Numbered from the stretch's first letter, positions 46,423-59,500 are shown. The stretch is DNA of 64,000 nucleotides from Dipylidium caninum (GCA_017562135.1 QEYB01001046.1:1302001-1366000); one strand, 5' to 3'. Notes: generated by a model not told the origin, from the letters alone. Translations and numbers: made by a program.

Positions 46423-47985
46423 TTAAACTGGAAGCAGATCATTAAAGTGACCCACTCGAAGATTCTCTCCTCGACAACAGTGGGCTGACTTTCTTTTCAG
46501 CTGCTTTGGTTTCCTCACTTGACTGGAAAGCAGTAATTGATGTGGCAATAGGGATGAGGCGACTTGCAATGATTCAGGGTTTAAAGCCCTTTGAAGCTGA
46601 AGCTCTTACCCGGAAAAGTTTTGGTGATTAACTCCTGAAAGTTTTGGCGTTGCATAGTCCAGCGTGAACGCCTTAACTGTAAGCATTCTTCGTCTGTCAG
46701 TGGTGTAAATCTCCTTAGTTATTTCGAACTCTGAGGTGAACGAAGGCACTGAAATCACTGCAAAGGAGAGTATTTCTGTGGGATGGAAGCAATTCCATGG
46801 CGAATGAATTGGCCGCTTACAAATTGCTGCAAGTAGCTTGTTAACCAGACGGCAGCGTTTTATTTTTACCTGGTGCACCCTTGACAAAAGTTATGGCGAC
46901 ATTGAGCAGACCTAGACACGTCGTCAACGCACAGGTCCGACCGTTTTGGCGGCTGGGAATTTCTCTTTTTCAAGACTTTTTCCAAAGGTTACCCTTTCAG
47001 AGAGGTGAAGCCGGTGCTGTGCAATAATCCTGTACGAAAAAGGCTACAGCTTTCTCCCAGAGAAATACCTCTTCCTCCACTAAAATCGTCAACAATAATA
47101 AAAAAATGACCTTGTTTGTGTTGGGTAGGATTTTTTCGGAAGCCGTACAAATGGGAATTGCTGGAATCTGGTCGGACTGCTGCGGCGACAGTGTTTGGCG
47201 ATCAACTCGAGTGAGGCAAAAATCCTTCGAAAAAGAATTTGTTTTGTTTACTTGGGGCAAAAGATATCTTCAAGACGATAAAGTGAGGTTAAATGCCGCA
47301 AAAGTAGCACAAATTAGGTATTTTGGGTTTAAACTCTTACCTCATCCTCTCGATCCGCCAAGTGTCGACGAAGTGAAAATTTTTCGATGCGAAATTGGCG
47401 GACCTTTTGTAAAAAAGAAGCCGAACAACTGCCCATACGCTGGCAGAAGGCGGGAAGAGAATGATGAAAGTTATTCTCTCTGAAACGGCGAATTTCCCTA
47501 ATAAATAAATGCTTTTTGTCAATGAAAAAAACCTCTACTTACGGTGGTAACCCCCACTTTTCGCAGATGTCAATCAAGTTGGCAGCCAGTCTGGTCAGCG
47601 CTGTTTCGGCTGCCCGAACAAAAGGCAAACGGCCCGCAAAGACCCATCGCCTTGAGGGTCGAAATGCGGCCGGGCACTGTGTTTCTCCACTTATTAATCT
47701 CGTTTCGGGAATGTGGAAGGGAGTGAAAATCTTCGGTGCTGTCGGTCAGTGGCCCGTCTTTCAAAATAACTCGTCACGTCTCCCCTTTCGTGTCGCCAAT
47801 CTATCGTAAATGCATTGAAACGCCCCGGGCGGACTCTCCACTGCAGGCGGCGGGACTGCGGCGCCAGGCGACGCCTTCACCGTGTCTGTTTCGTGAAGTG
47901 GGAGTTCATCGCGGAGCCTCAAGGCGTATTCGCGTAATCGCGCGGCGCAGTGACAGGCTCTCGGCCTCACTCTCTCATACGAGAC
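46423..47985 (-). CDS. Proposed seven-exon gene, product unknown
   Basis: On the minus strand seven open segments join in frame through GT-AG introns: about 47985-47778, 47738-47543, 47403-47341, 47224-47111, 46952-46870, 46757-46610 and 46522-46423 (TAA). Introns are 39, 139, 116, 158, 112 and 87 bases. Four of the six donors are GTAA-type (GTAAGT, GTAAGA, GTAAAA, GTAAGA); the first (GTGACG) and the third after it (GTCATT) are weak. Readable pieces include ETALTRLAANLIDICEKWGL, FHFVDTWRIERMRIFASLEL, LLNVAITFVKGAP and EIYTTDRRRMLTVKAFTLDY. I do not recognise the family. The start is not found. Support is the agreement of phase at every junction and the even, small intron sizes. Against it, I chose the sites by hand, some stretches are Arg/Ser-rich, and a 98-codon + strand frame overlaps the second exon. 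Confidence 0.33.
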
Positions 47986-47989
47986 TCAT

Positions 47990-49532
47990 TTCCTTTCCCC
48001 TGACATCACGAGTTGCCTATCACGGAGAGACCGCAAATGTCAAGCCTCGTAGTTGACGTGGAACACGCGAATTGTTCCCAACAACTCCTTATCGCTCCAA
48101 AGTCGAGCTAGAGCATGCTGCAGGCAAGAAGTTTGTAAGCAGGGCTTCCCTCCGAAGAAATCAACCGTTTGGTGACGCTGTGAGGGCGTGAAGGTTTGGC
48201 GCCGCGTCCCTACCTCTTCCCCTCCCGCCGGGGTGTCTGTTCTGCTTTAATGAAACCCGGCGAAGAGGAGATGTAATGCCTGTGAATGAAAGCGCGGGTA
48301 AAAGTTTGTTTACATGATTCTTGGTTGCGAAGCGACCCCCTTCCTGATGCCTGAGGACGCGTGGTTTATTTACGCTCGTCGTTGTCTGTCGCCGTTTGTC
48401 TCTCGCGGCTCCACCCCGCAACGTCTTGTCACATGAACAGCGTGTCAGAAGAGCGGCGGTTTCTTTTCACTAACATGCAATCGCGTCTCGCACAGTTGCC
48501 TACGTGGCACGCGGCAGGAAGCCAAAGCCGCCGGGAGCCAAAGATTCGCATATCGGCATGCAGCATCAAACCGGGCGCCGTTTGTTCGCATTCATCTCTG
48601 CTGGATTACGAGGCTGCCTGGGCAAACGCGTTGAGATGTGGGCCGTGGACAAACCCGATTGGTCAGCTGGGAAGGAGGGAGGACCGTTGGCTGCTGCGGG
48701 TGGGGAAGGTGGCCAGCGCTGCCTCCAGATGCCAGTGTTGGCCACCATCGCGCCCTTACGGCCTCGCAATTTACGCAAGGTGGCATCAGGCATACAAACC
48801 ACTTAACACCTTTTGTTCCTCTTTCAACTGGCAGTTTCTCCCTAATTTCCAGCGTCCCCTTCAAGTCATTGGTAATTCGGCATTGACAGCAGCGACAGGC
48901 TTGGGTGGAAGGCCTTCGTCGCGAAGCCAAAATGGTCGGCTACAAAAACAAAGTGTTTGGTGGCTCCGGTCTCGTGCGTCCTCAACTAACGAGGCGATTC
49001 TGCGTCCGAATTTCCGCGGAGCATGAGTACCCCTAAGGTGGAGTCAGAAGAGGTTTGAGGAAACACAATTTCGCTCGCAAACTACTCACGGCCTGACGCG
49101 CGATTGCCTCCAGGGACCAAAAACTACACGCATTTTCGCTAGTCGGTATTATTAAGGGCGAGAAGCTCTCAAACTCGATGTTAGTAAACACTGGAGTAAC
49201 CGGTTTTTGGCCTTCTGCCTCAGATACTTGTACAAATAACTCATCGAATTCATAAAGCCTCTTAGAGACCGTTCCTTGTGGGCATTTTACGTTTTTTTCT
49301 CCTATTTATGCCACAAACACGTGGGCTCGCCGTGGTCCCTAAAGTATGTCGTCCTTGTGTGGTTTATGGCCGCGAATAGGCCGGACGGGGAAGCGCCGAC
49401 ACGCTACGCTTTGGCAGCCGCTCCGCGCGTCCAGTCGAGCCTCGGCCGGGCGCGAATCGATGGCGCCACGCGGAGCCGGACAGACGGCGGGCGACGAGGC
49501 GGTCCGAGGATTCGGCAACGTCCGCAGCAGAC
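47990..49532. other. GC-rich, CG-rich stretch, possible promoter region
   Basis: CG dinucleotides are frequent, especially at 49370-49530. A + strand frame without stops runs from 48361 to 49026 (222 codons, ATG at 48433). Its product has no recognisable domain and other frames are open too, so I do not call it. If the flanking genes are real they diverge from this interval, which would then be a shared promoter region. Confidence 0.35.
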
Positions 49533-51951
49533 ATGGACATCGTATTCGTCCTTTTTGGCCTTCTGACGTTGCCGGCCGCCGAGGCTGGCGACGCTCCCTA
49601 CCTCCTCCGTCCTATGATATGCAATGGAAGTACTAATTTCGCCGAGCTCTGCCCGACAGCCTGCTCAAACATTCTCATTTCGGAATTTGGCTTTTGCGGT
49701 GAAACGATTCTATTCACGGACTATCACTACAATTTGAATGCTCTAACATTCTCTCTTGGTAGTATATTTGATGTGGGTCCTCTTCAGCTTATGCCCTTTC
49801 CTCAAATCACGCAAATTCATTTAATCCAATGAGGTTGTGTATTACAGCTTAATTCTCACTTAATTTTATAATTTTCTGTGTTTTGATGCTTCATGATTGC
49901 GCCTCAGGAGGGGGATTCCTGGGCCCCAAGTCCAAGTCCTAACCCCTCGTTGTCCCCCCCTCCTCCTCTTCCTCCTCCTCCTCGGCTCCTCCTTGACTAC
50001 AGAGCTTTCATTAGCTTTAAAATCTCTTCATTGGGGCCGGCTTCCATGTCCCATGGCTTATTGAGGGGACTGTGATTAGTAAATATTTATGATTGATTCC
50101 AATTATTACTGTTTGACAGAATTAGGAAAAAAGTTCATGAATTTTAATACTGAAACTCGTTTGCATTTGCGCTTCTCACGTTCCTGTGTGGTGAGCTGTT
50201 GGAAATTGGGTGGAATTTCGGATTTGGGAGCGCGTAGCGCCCAGAGCGCCCTCTGAAGCCAAACGAGAGACTGGCGAGTGTAGAGGAAGCAGGAGGCCAG
50301 CGCGGTGAACGGCGGCACAAATTGGTGAGGCTTCTTAGCTCAATCTGCCTAATGCCGCGAACACAATCGAGTCGCCGGCGTCCATGAGATGGGCGTGCCG
50401 CCTGTCCCCTTCGGGGACTTTGTCTCTTCTCCGCAATACCAGCTATTGCAGTGTTTCGGGGAGTCGAGACCATCTTGTGGATGTTAGAGACGGGCAGACG
50501 CCCTGCCGTCTCGGGCGGATGTAGGAAGGAGGAGGCGGAGGATCTGCCGCGGTGGAGCCGACCCCGAAACACGCGCCGACGCACTGCAAGGCTTCTGATT
50601 CAGATCATTCACTTTCCTTGAACACCGCTTTCTTTGGGCTAAACACACCTGCACCAGTTTAGCATCCATTGTGTCAATCCGCTGTTCCTTTAACACTTCT
50701 TTCTCAAGCTGAATACACGTTCAACATCCTCCTTTCAGCTCAATGAACGGGCCGAAGAAATGCACTGGCAGAATCGCAAATCGGTGAGTGGGTAACAAGT
50801 TTTCGGCAGGTTGTTTCTTATATTACTTATATTATAAGTATTACTTTCCTACCCTTCGAAAGTTCATCTGTTTCTGGCACGTTTATCGTGGCTAAGTTGG
50901 AAAATTGACCAGCATTGCTGGCTTGACAGCATCATTTCCCCAACAGACGAATTTTTGCAATCTTTCTCCTTGCTTCACGCACTTTGATTGTATTAACTCG
51001 AGCCATGTTTAACTTTACTGCCCCCCAAAGTCGCTTCAGTCATGCAACATCTTTGCATAAGTGAGTGAAACTGATTGTAGGAATTCAGGAGCAGAAGCGA
51101 CGTCAGAATAAACTACACCCTGGCAATCATTGACGAAGACTACACACTTCAGTACCTCGTCTTCTTCAATGATGTAAGTTTAAGGCGGTAATTAAGTGAC
51201 AGACGTGGCGCCTGATGAAAGTCGTCAGCAGGTATTTCTCTTTGAATCGTGTCAGACGAAGGGATGCAGCATTTCGCCTCTTTCACTTGTCACACTGTGG
51301 CTACAGCAAGTAAAAGTGGGTGGGTCAGGACTACCGCTGGAATCCTCGCCGCCACAGTGCCCGATCCCTTTCACTTGGCGTGGCCAAGCGCACAGTGAGG
51401 TGGGAATCCAGGATGGCGGCTTCATGTCTCCTCTCCTTTGAGGACATCCCTCGCGACTGCTCTATTCGGTGATGCCCTCGAACGCACCTATTTTTCTTAA
51501 GTAGCAAAGTTGATGGGATGGAAGATGCCTCCACTTCACTTGCGGTTGTCAGCTTTACAGACTAGAAAGGAGCTAACGCTGCGTATGCCATTTAGAGGGC
51601 AGGCGAATGGAGGTGGAAGGGAGAGAGGGAGGGGAGAAAGTAGACGCAGGTGCATGAATACGTCTGCAGTTGCAAGTCTACCTTATACATTTACCTTGCA
51701 GATTAAACCTTTGGCATTTGAATGGAAGTTACGTGGTCATCATAACGTCATTGGTAGGTGCACATCACATACGAAAGTCACACTAGACTTTAAAATCTTG
51801 CATATCTCTGCGATCGAGCATTCTATCATTATATCAGAAAAAAAGCTTGTGACTGCACGTGGTTGCTTATTTCAAACAGTGGTGTTTAGCAAAATTTTCT
51901 CCCCCCAATAATCCCTTTGTCTCATCATTGCAGATTTATGGTACGAAATAA
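49533..51951 (+). CDS. Proposed small secreted protein, 4 exons, family unknown
   Basis: Exons 49533-49772, 50739-50783, 51081-51173 and 51934-51951 are all phase 0 and give 131 residues. The first exon begins MDIVFVLFGLLTLPAAEAGD, a good signal peptide with cleavage expected after AEA. It is followed by four cysteines spaced C-x9-C-x3-C-x10-C and one NGS glycosylation sequon. The third exon (RINYTLAIIDEDYTLQYLVF) looks like a beta-rich segment. The donors are GTGGGT, GTGAGT and GTAAGT; the acceptors include CTTTCAG, TTGTAG and ATTGCAG. The last exon adds only IYGTK before TAA. In another frame it has a 75-codon open stretch, so the 3' end may be wrong. I do not recognise the family. Exons 1 and 3 are the most convincing. 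Confidence 0.4.
49954..49993. repeat. (CCT)n polypyrimidine stretch
   Basis: C run followed by repeated TCC/CCT units. It lies in the first intron of the proposed secreted-protein gene. Confidence 0.8.
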
Positions 51952-53215
51952 AGACGATGAAGAGACCGATCAAGATAAAGCCAAAAATGTGGCGTGTTGT
52001 GCTTTACGAATTTGCAGATAGAGCGGATTATCCCCTCATGAATCTGAGGCCACCATACAAATTGAATTACCAAGTGGATATAGAAAATTTAAACGGAAGA
52101 ATTCTAGCAATCGGATACTACTGTGTGGAAGTGAATGTTGAGAAACCAAAGCGATGATATTAATGTTTTCATAATACTGTTGTTACTTTGAAGCATTTGG
52201 CGAATATGATGAAAAAAAATGTTTTACAGCCGCCCAAGGTCGCGCTACGTACGGACACATCAAAGGGAAGAGCGGACCGCTTACATTCATACAACTATTT
52301 TAAAATAGAAAATTGAGAAACAGTCAATACACCTGGTAGGAAAAATAATCAAGGACCTATCCCGGCCTCAATAGTAAACGTTACTCAATTAATTGCTCGT
52401 TGTAACCTGATTATAACCCCAATCCTATGTCTTAATTAGTTAAAGAGTGACTGTTTCGTCTTTAAAGAAAGTAACGGTGCTGCAATTAGAGCCCTCTTCA
52501 TATAGAATTAAAGCAAGTATGAAAGATATAATCCATGGCAAACAGATTTTGTTGAAATCCCATAAAGCCCCTATGATAGCAGTTAAAATTCTACTTTCTC
52601 AACGTTGCCTTTCTTCCCAGTGTAGTTGAAATGAGTGCTGGCATCTCCATTGCAATTCTTTTCAGAATTTATCGAAAGGACAATTTTATTAATTTTATCG
52701 CAAGTAGTTCACGATTCCAATAACTTTCAACGGCATTCCGAAATTTAGAGTTAATAAAAGGGGGCGATTTGGGGTCTGAAACCATAATCTAAGACCTCAA
52801 CGGGCAAAATAAAGTCAGATAAGCCTGACTTCACTACACTAACTCCCACATTATGTACCGCGTTCAACTATAGGAATGACGGTAAAAGGTTGCGTATTCC
52901 AAAATGATACTCATTACAGTATGCTAAATTGTGTCTATGGACATAAAAATTCAATATATGGCGCTCACACACATTTTTGACAGATAAAATGTTTTTTCAA
53001 AATTTAAAGGATCAAATATATATTCCTCCCATTACGCAACAAATAAGTTTCATAAACCCGTAAACAACCGGCTTAATATGCAAATTGTGGCGTTGTTTCC
53101 ATCATAAAGTTTTTGACTACTACGGCCACAGACAATTTTGATTATTGGCTAACTTGTTTGATTGCTTCAATGGTCTGGCAACAATTTAGGTGCTGTTGGG
53201 TGTTGTATTTTGCAG
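51952..53215. other. AT-rich intergenic, upstream of the Abl gene
   Basis: No exon was recognised. AATAAA hexamers near 52752 and 52805 could serve the preceding gene. A 67-codon open stretch ending at 52157 is an alternative frame of the last exon of the secreted-protein gene. Confidence 0.4.
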
Positions 53216-53230
53216 CACTGCCGAGGATAA

Positions 53231-53558
53231 ATGGGTACACAACATGCTAAGCCCAAAAAGGGCGTCTCGGAAAACGTCGATCGGAATCTAAATTTTAGAG
53301 TTATTAAGGGTAAGCGAGTGTTCATGGATAATTGCTTAATTTGCTTCTTTTCTTTAAAAAAACCAAGAAGTCTTCCCCCTTGCTTGGCTGCCACTGAGAT
53401 TGCTCTTACGTCCGTAGGTAAAAAGATTAAATGCGGCGATAATGTGGGGTCCGCTTCTTCTTTGGATATTATGCCCTTACCCGATGGCGATTTAAGTGCT
53501 CTATATGATTACGACCCTCCTTTGGATACACACGGCTCTGCTATCGCCGTTAGAAAAA
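53231..53558 (+). CDS. Abl exon 1 (N-terminal cap and first half of SH3)
   Basis: The ATG lies 15 bases after an acceptor-like TTGTATTTTGCAG. The exon gives 109 codons plus one base and ends at GTGAGC. Residues 28-63 (VFMDNCLICFFSLKK and neighbours) are unusually hydrophobic for an Abl cap. They coincide with a segment, 53310-53417, that could be a 108-base in-frame intron (GTAAGC...CCGTAG). Confidence 0.82.
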
Positions 53559-56500
53559 GTGAGCTATTATCACTAAGACTTTTAATGGATCATCTCAAAT
53601 TCTTCTTTGAGGTGTTTTCAGTCTTATTTAATTTTTCTGATCTGTCTTCTTTTAACAATCCCTTAAATCATTCATACTCCTTTCCAGTTTATTTATTTAT
53701 CATTCGCGATAGTTTTTCGTATTTTCTTCCCTCTTATATTACACAACAACAAATTATTGCTCCGAATATTTGCCGCCTTTTTATTCCCACGCGTTGATAT
53801 ACCTTTGAGTACTTGAAGGTTGACTTAAAAGTTAATTTTTTCCTAGAACGTAATTATCTACTTTTGTGGTTAATATAGGGATTTGGATTATTCTACGCTC
53901 TTATTCAAAAATAACTTTTCCCTTTCTTATTGATATTAAGGTGTCATAGATTTTTAATGGCAGTCGCCATTCATGCATCTCTCTTACCAATGCTTTAACT
54001 TATTCGAGATTGCACGGTAGTTTTTTTTTTCTTCTTAGGCGACTCGCTGTGGTTATACGGTCAATGTTCCACTGGAGATTGGTTGGATGTGCTCTGTCGC
54101 CGCACAGGCGAACGTGGATGGATCCCGACATCCTGTGTCTTTGATCCTGCCTCACCAAATTCTCGCGTTCCCATTGGGATTATTGCCGCAGATAACGTTC
54201 CTTCCGCTACTGGCGATCACGTCTCCTGCCCTAGCCTAATCGGCACACGTTGGTATCACGGGGCGATTCATCGAAGTTATGCAGAATACCTTCTTAATAG
54301 CGGAATAACTGGCAGTTTCCTCGTGCGTGAATCGGAGAGCAGTTTTGGCAAACTAACACTCAGTCTCCGCTCCGACGGACGTATCTTTCACTACCGAATC
54401 TGCACAGATGAGAATAATCAGGTGAGTTTTTACTAGATGTCCATGCGCGGTATTTTTTCTGCATCCGCAGATGTTCGCTTCTAACCAGACTGCTTGTTTT
54501 TCTCTTGCCTCCTGTGTGACATTCCCTTTCGTGATTTTTTTGTTAGGCTTTAGCATCAAACAGAAAATAGGTGGTTTATTTTACCACTCGTTATTATGGT
54601 CATCCCTCTTACGTCTATCATTTTCATACTGTGAACGCTAAACATGTCAAAAGGTTAATAATCGTGACGACATTATTTGTCTCAGATGCCACTTAGCCAT
54701 TTTATGATTTAACCAGTTAACTAAGGGTCTTTAATACCAAATTTCCCGCTAATATCCTTCGTTTTATTAGTAATTCGATCGGCTAAGTGAAAGTAGGTCT
54801 TTGTTTACGTTATGCCTATGTTAGTCGGAACAAATGTTTATCGATCATAGCGTGGCACCTTCACGATTGAAGAGGTAGTTTAACATTTATTATTTGTTTT
54901 TGTATTTCATTGCGAAAGTAGCTCTTCTAGATTGCCCATTTGAGAAACTGTGACAACCAGGCCATTTCTCTTTTTGAAATTATGTTCATGTCATCGCTGG
55001 TGCCCCTGATCCTTCCCCAAGTCCTCAATATTAAGATTTTTTTCCAAATTTGTGTCTCCAGGAAAGACCAGTACTACACCGTGTTTGTTTATTCCTGGCT
55101 TGATAAGGAAACTTGAGTTAAAATCTCGGCATTTTCCATTCAGAGGATTTTCGAGCACTTTTCGAGGATGGTTTGTGTTTGATTTCTATCACTTTTGCGC
55201 CGCTAATTTTATACTTACGGGACATTTCTTGCCCTTTTGGTAGTCCTTGACGTTATTTTTTTTTATCGTAGCACTTCTCTATAAATTAGCGGTCTCAGCC
55301 ACTTGGGATAATTTTATACGATTTTGTGGTTCTCGTCTACGTCGGCTGTCATCCCTTTCGGTGACTTTTTTACACGTTTTCGTTGTCACCCCCCTCACTC
55401 GTCAATGCCTTTTTTCCTACCTGCCCCATAAATGTTTTTCCCTCGCTCTGACTCGAATCCGCCATTGACTCGCGAGTAGGCTGGAGCGTCTCCCGCCAAT
55501 CGCCGCATGAGTGGCGATGTCAATTGAGTCACACGACAGTTGTTGGTCGCCCGTTGGGCAGACTCAGTCGGCCAGGCGCCGGCCTCATGTTCCTCTACTC
55601 CTTCCCCCGCCCCCGTACCCGCCCCCTTCCTCCTCCTTTTCCCCTCCCATTCGAATGTGTCCGTGTTCCGAGACCTGTCAATCTATTTTGATTACGAAGA
55701 CTGTCTAGGCTGTTGTCTCTGGAATGTTTACTACACAAGGTGAATTGTGTGCAAACCATGTCTGTTAGTGTGTATGCCTAATTCTTCCTTTCTTTTAAGC
55801 TGCTTGTTCATCTGCCTCTATGACGATCTGGCTTTAGGTAGACATGGTTGAGCATCCGATTTGTGGTCTTTGTAACATCGAGGACTAGCGCAATATTAGT
55901 AAATTGTTATTTGCATAGACTGATAATGCTACTGTCTGGACCAGCTTTGATGATGTAAGATTTTGTGGATTTTGACGGTGCAGAAGGCTAGACTCCAGGG
56001 TCAGAACAGTGAACATACTGTCGACTTTTTCACTGAGGTTTTACGGTCCACGGAACAAGTTTTTTGTCTGGTGGGAGGTCAATTCTTTGCGCAATATACG
56101 TCATTGTAATTTCACCGCTTAATTCCCTTTTTTCGAACTTTTCAATTCTCAACTGATGGATACACTGACACCGTTCATAAAATTCAGATCTTCATTATTT
56201 TGGGCATTTTTGCGGGAGAAATGTTTGAACACGAGTTGGGTGATGGAAAAAGGTATAGTTTTGAGCAAATCTTGCTTAAGGTGTACAGTCTATCTCCGCT
56301 GTTTTTTCTCCCATTTCTTGGCTCACCAATTTTCTCTGTTTGACTGATTTTACGGCAGATTTATTAATGGCATATGCTATATTCGCAGTAAGGAGGCACA
56401 GAAAAGAACCAAGAATGCAGACCTCATGGGTAATCGCATCTATGTCCGTCAGTTCGGCCAAATTTGCTGGCAGTTTGTGACGAGGAGAAGATCTGTAGTT

Positions 56501-59500
56501 AAGCTTTTATCCTCTATTTCGTCTACTTCTTTTCACCAACCTATTTGACTTTTCGCACAGTTTTACATCAATGAAACAAGTCGTTTCGCGACAGTGTGGG
56601 AGCTGGTGCAACACCACGAGAAGGTGGCGGACGGCCTGACCTGTCCCCTACTCTATGGGGTCTCGAGGAGGGACCAGCGCAACCAGGGCGGCATCGACTC
56701 GGACTACGACGCTTGGGAGATTGATCGCACCGACGTCATCATGAAGCACAAATTGGGTGCGTTCGCGAATCTTTCTCCTCCACTATCACAATCCACTTCT
56801 AACGTAAATCGGCCGGGAATTATCGTGATTGCTGATTGACGCGTTAGTATTTATGTATTTCCTAAGAAATGTAGGGAAGTGTCTAGATGTCCCCATCTTC
56901 GTAAGGAGGTGCTAATATTTCCAACGTCGTTGAGTCTTCCTCTTGCCATCATCATCATTATCCTGACTAATTCCACATCAACCTGACAGATTCGGCCTCT
57001 TACCTCACGTCCCCTGTGTTAGTGAACATTCACCGTATCGTTATACTTCCTCTGCACCACCTTCTTTTCACTCCCAATCTCATTTTACTGTTCGTTGCAT
57101 GCCTTTGAGGGTGTGTGTTCCAATCCAGAGACTACGGTTAAATTTGCACAATTTGTGGCTTACATTGCCCCTGGCTCTTGCGCCTGCTAAATGCACACAA
57201 GCCGGTCGAGAGACCAGTTCTTAAGTGGTTGGTCGCTGGGTTGGGGGTAATAGACCGAGGGAGAGGGCAAGTGCATAATTTATGATGTCCCCCGGCTTTT
57301 GTTCTACCTTATGACCACAAATTGGTGTCTCCACCGGTGATCTTCTGAAGTGCCTGTTGGTGAGTCATTTGGGAAGTCACCTCTTTGCTTTAGAACTCGT
57401 CCTGCCGCCTGTATATCTCGCGGAATCGAGACTACTTCGGCATTAATTTGTCTGTGCAGAGTTTTTCGTTTGATATTTTCCAAATTCTTTGCTTCTCCGA
57501 TCAGTAAATATGCAAATTGCAAAATCATTCACCTACATGCTCTTTTGCATTGAGCTTTGAATTCACTGCTCGCGATTTAGAATTGATGTGGACTTCAAGC
57601 GAAGATTTATGGCTGCAGATTGGAAATGTGTTTGTACCTCAAACTCATCACTTTGACGATTTCATTTTTCTCTTTCCACACACCTTCTCCCCCCCCCCCC
57701 CTCAAAGCTGACTGATTATACAGATTTTACTGATGGAATGCAAGCCATCCGGGTCAGAGAAATCTATTAACATAAGGCTAGAGCTCTTTAGTGTAAAACT
57801 CTTTTTCCTCATCTGAGGGTGAATTCACCTCACAATTTGTTTTGACTTGTGACGCCTCTTGGGAGCGCCGTGTTGGGGAATAATGTCTTCGCTTTTCTAT
57901 CAATGATTCACGCTCTGCATCTAGTGTTTCAGCAGAGCGTGTTTCTGCAACGACGACAATAAGGTCTGAAGGTGTTTCTGTTCAGGTTGGGCGCAAAAAT
58001 TCTGCAAAGAGTATATTTAAGTCAACCCACTGTGGAAGGAATCGCAGAAGATGGGGTGTTATGATGTGGGAACGTTGGGATGTTGCTGAAAATGTGATTA
58101 TTTAAAGGATCGCTTATTAACTCCCGCCCACACCAAGTTTCCTTTTGATGAAATCCGCACCTATACTCATTTAATGCCTACGTCTGAAGTTTGAAAGTTT
58201 GCGAAAGCAAGTATCCTCTTTCTCATTTTACATCTTTTTTTTAAAATAAGCCTTAAGCTTTGTCATTTGCACCATCATTCGAGATGTAAGGGTGAGCTGT
58301 CATTGACTCCTCTTCCCGTCTTGACATCTACAGGTTCGGGCCAGTACGGCGTCGTCTACGAGGCTATCTTCAAGCCTTATGATGTCACTGTGGCTGTCAA
58401 AACCCTCAAGGTAATATTTTATCACTCATATCTACAGTGCTTTATTTTGATATTGGCGCTTCCTCGCACTCGATGTTGTCTATTTTGAAATTTACCACGG
58501 CATCTTCGCATCGTCCCTCTTCTGGGTCCTTGCGTTCTTCAACCCATTCGCCCTAATGGGGGTTGTACATTCTTGTTTTGGTCCCATACACTCGTCTTAG
58601 TGACCTTTTCAGAGGGGATTCATTTGCCTGAGGGTGTGTGGTGCCTGTTTAAGACCAGTGCTTGTTGCCCATGGCTCCGCGACTCATGTTAGACAATGCG
58701 ACTTCAATAGAATCATTCTGTCTTTTTGATGACGAGCTGATGTTGCCCCTCTCCATTTAGAGTCCACGCACACGGTGAGTGAATTATCAATCTTTCAACT
58801 CCTCCCTCCTCTTCGGAGTCCTAACTGCTGGTGTTGCCGTCATTTGTAGGCCCTGCTCGCGGAACTCTAACATTTTACTTTTTCACCAGTATGGCTTGAC
58901 TACAGTTCCCAGTTTTCATTACTAATTGTTTTATAAGCCATTCTCTGTATCCTGTTCCGGATTTTCCTGCTTTTTTTAACCCAATTTCTATATTTTCGTT
59001 ATTAATCCTTCTCACCTTCTTCCCGTCGACGATCACTAGTTACCGCCGTGTGAACTAGGCGTTACGACTTAAGGTTTAAAAATCATAAGATTCTTGTCCC
59101 GTCTGTTCGCAGTAACTCTCTTGACAGCTTGTTAGCTTAGCGCGGTTTTTTGTAAAAATGTCAGAGTAGGATGGCGCACTCAGTGTGGTCATGGCTGCAT
59201 TATTTTTCCACGTTGCGTTGTAATTCCATCTCCCTGCTCAGTATTGCAATCTCACGAGGGGCGCCCTCTTCATTAGCATACGATCATTCACCAGCATAAT
59301 TATCCGCATCCTCTTGCCATTCCAGTCGCCTGTTGCCTGGAAAATCGTTCCTGCCGCCTTAAAATTTGCTAAATTTAAGATTACGTTTGTGTACTGACTG
59401 TCATGGCAAGTGCAACATGCGGTTTTGTTAGTGTTCCGTGGAACTTGGGACTGTCTGACTTTTGATTTTGGAGAGAATTTTACCTTAAACTTGCCACTTT

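Noticed and set aside
48361..49026. 222-codon + strand open frame as a gene
   Set aside because: No domain, Arg/Ser-rich, other frames open too; kept only as an unexplained observation.
50405..50419. GTCCCCTTCGGGGAC hairpin as terminator or RNA gene
   Set aside because: A single six-pair stem in presumed intron or intergenic DNA; no further structure or context.
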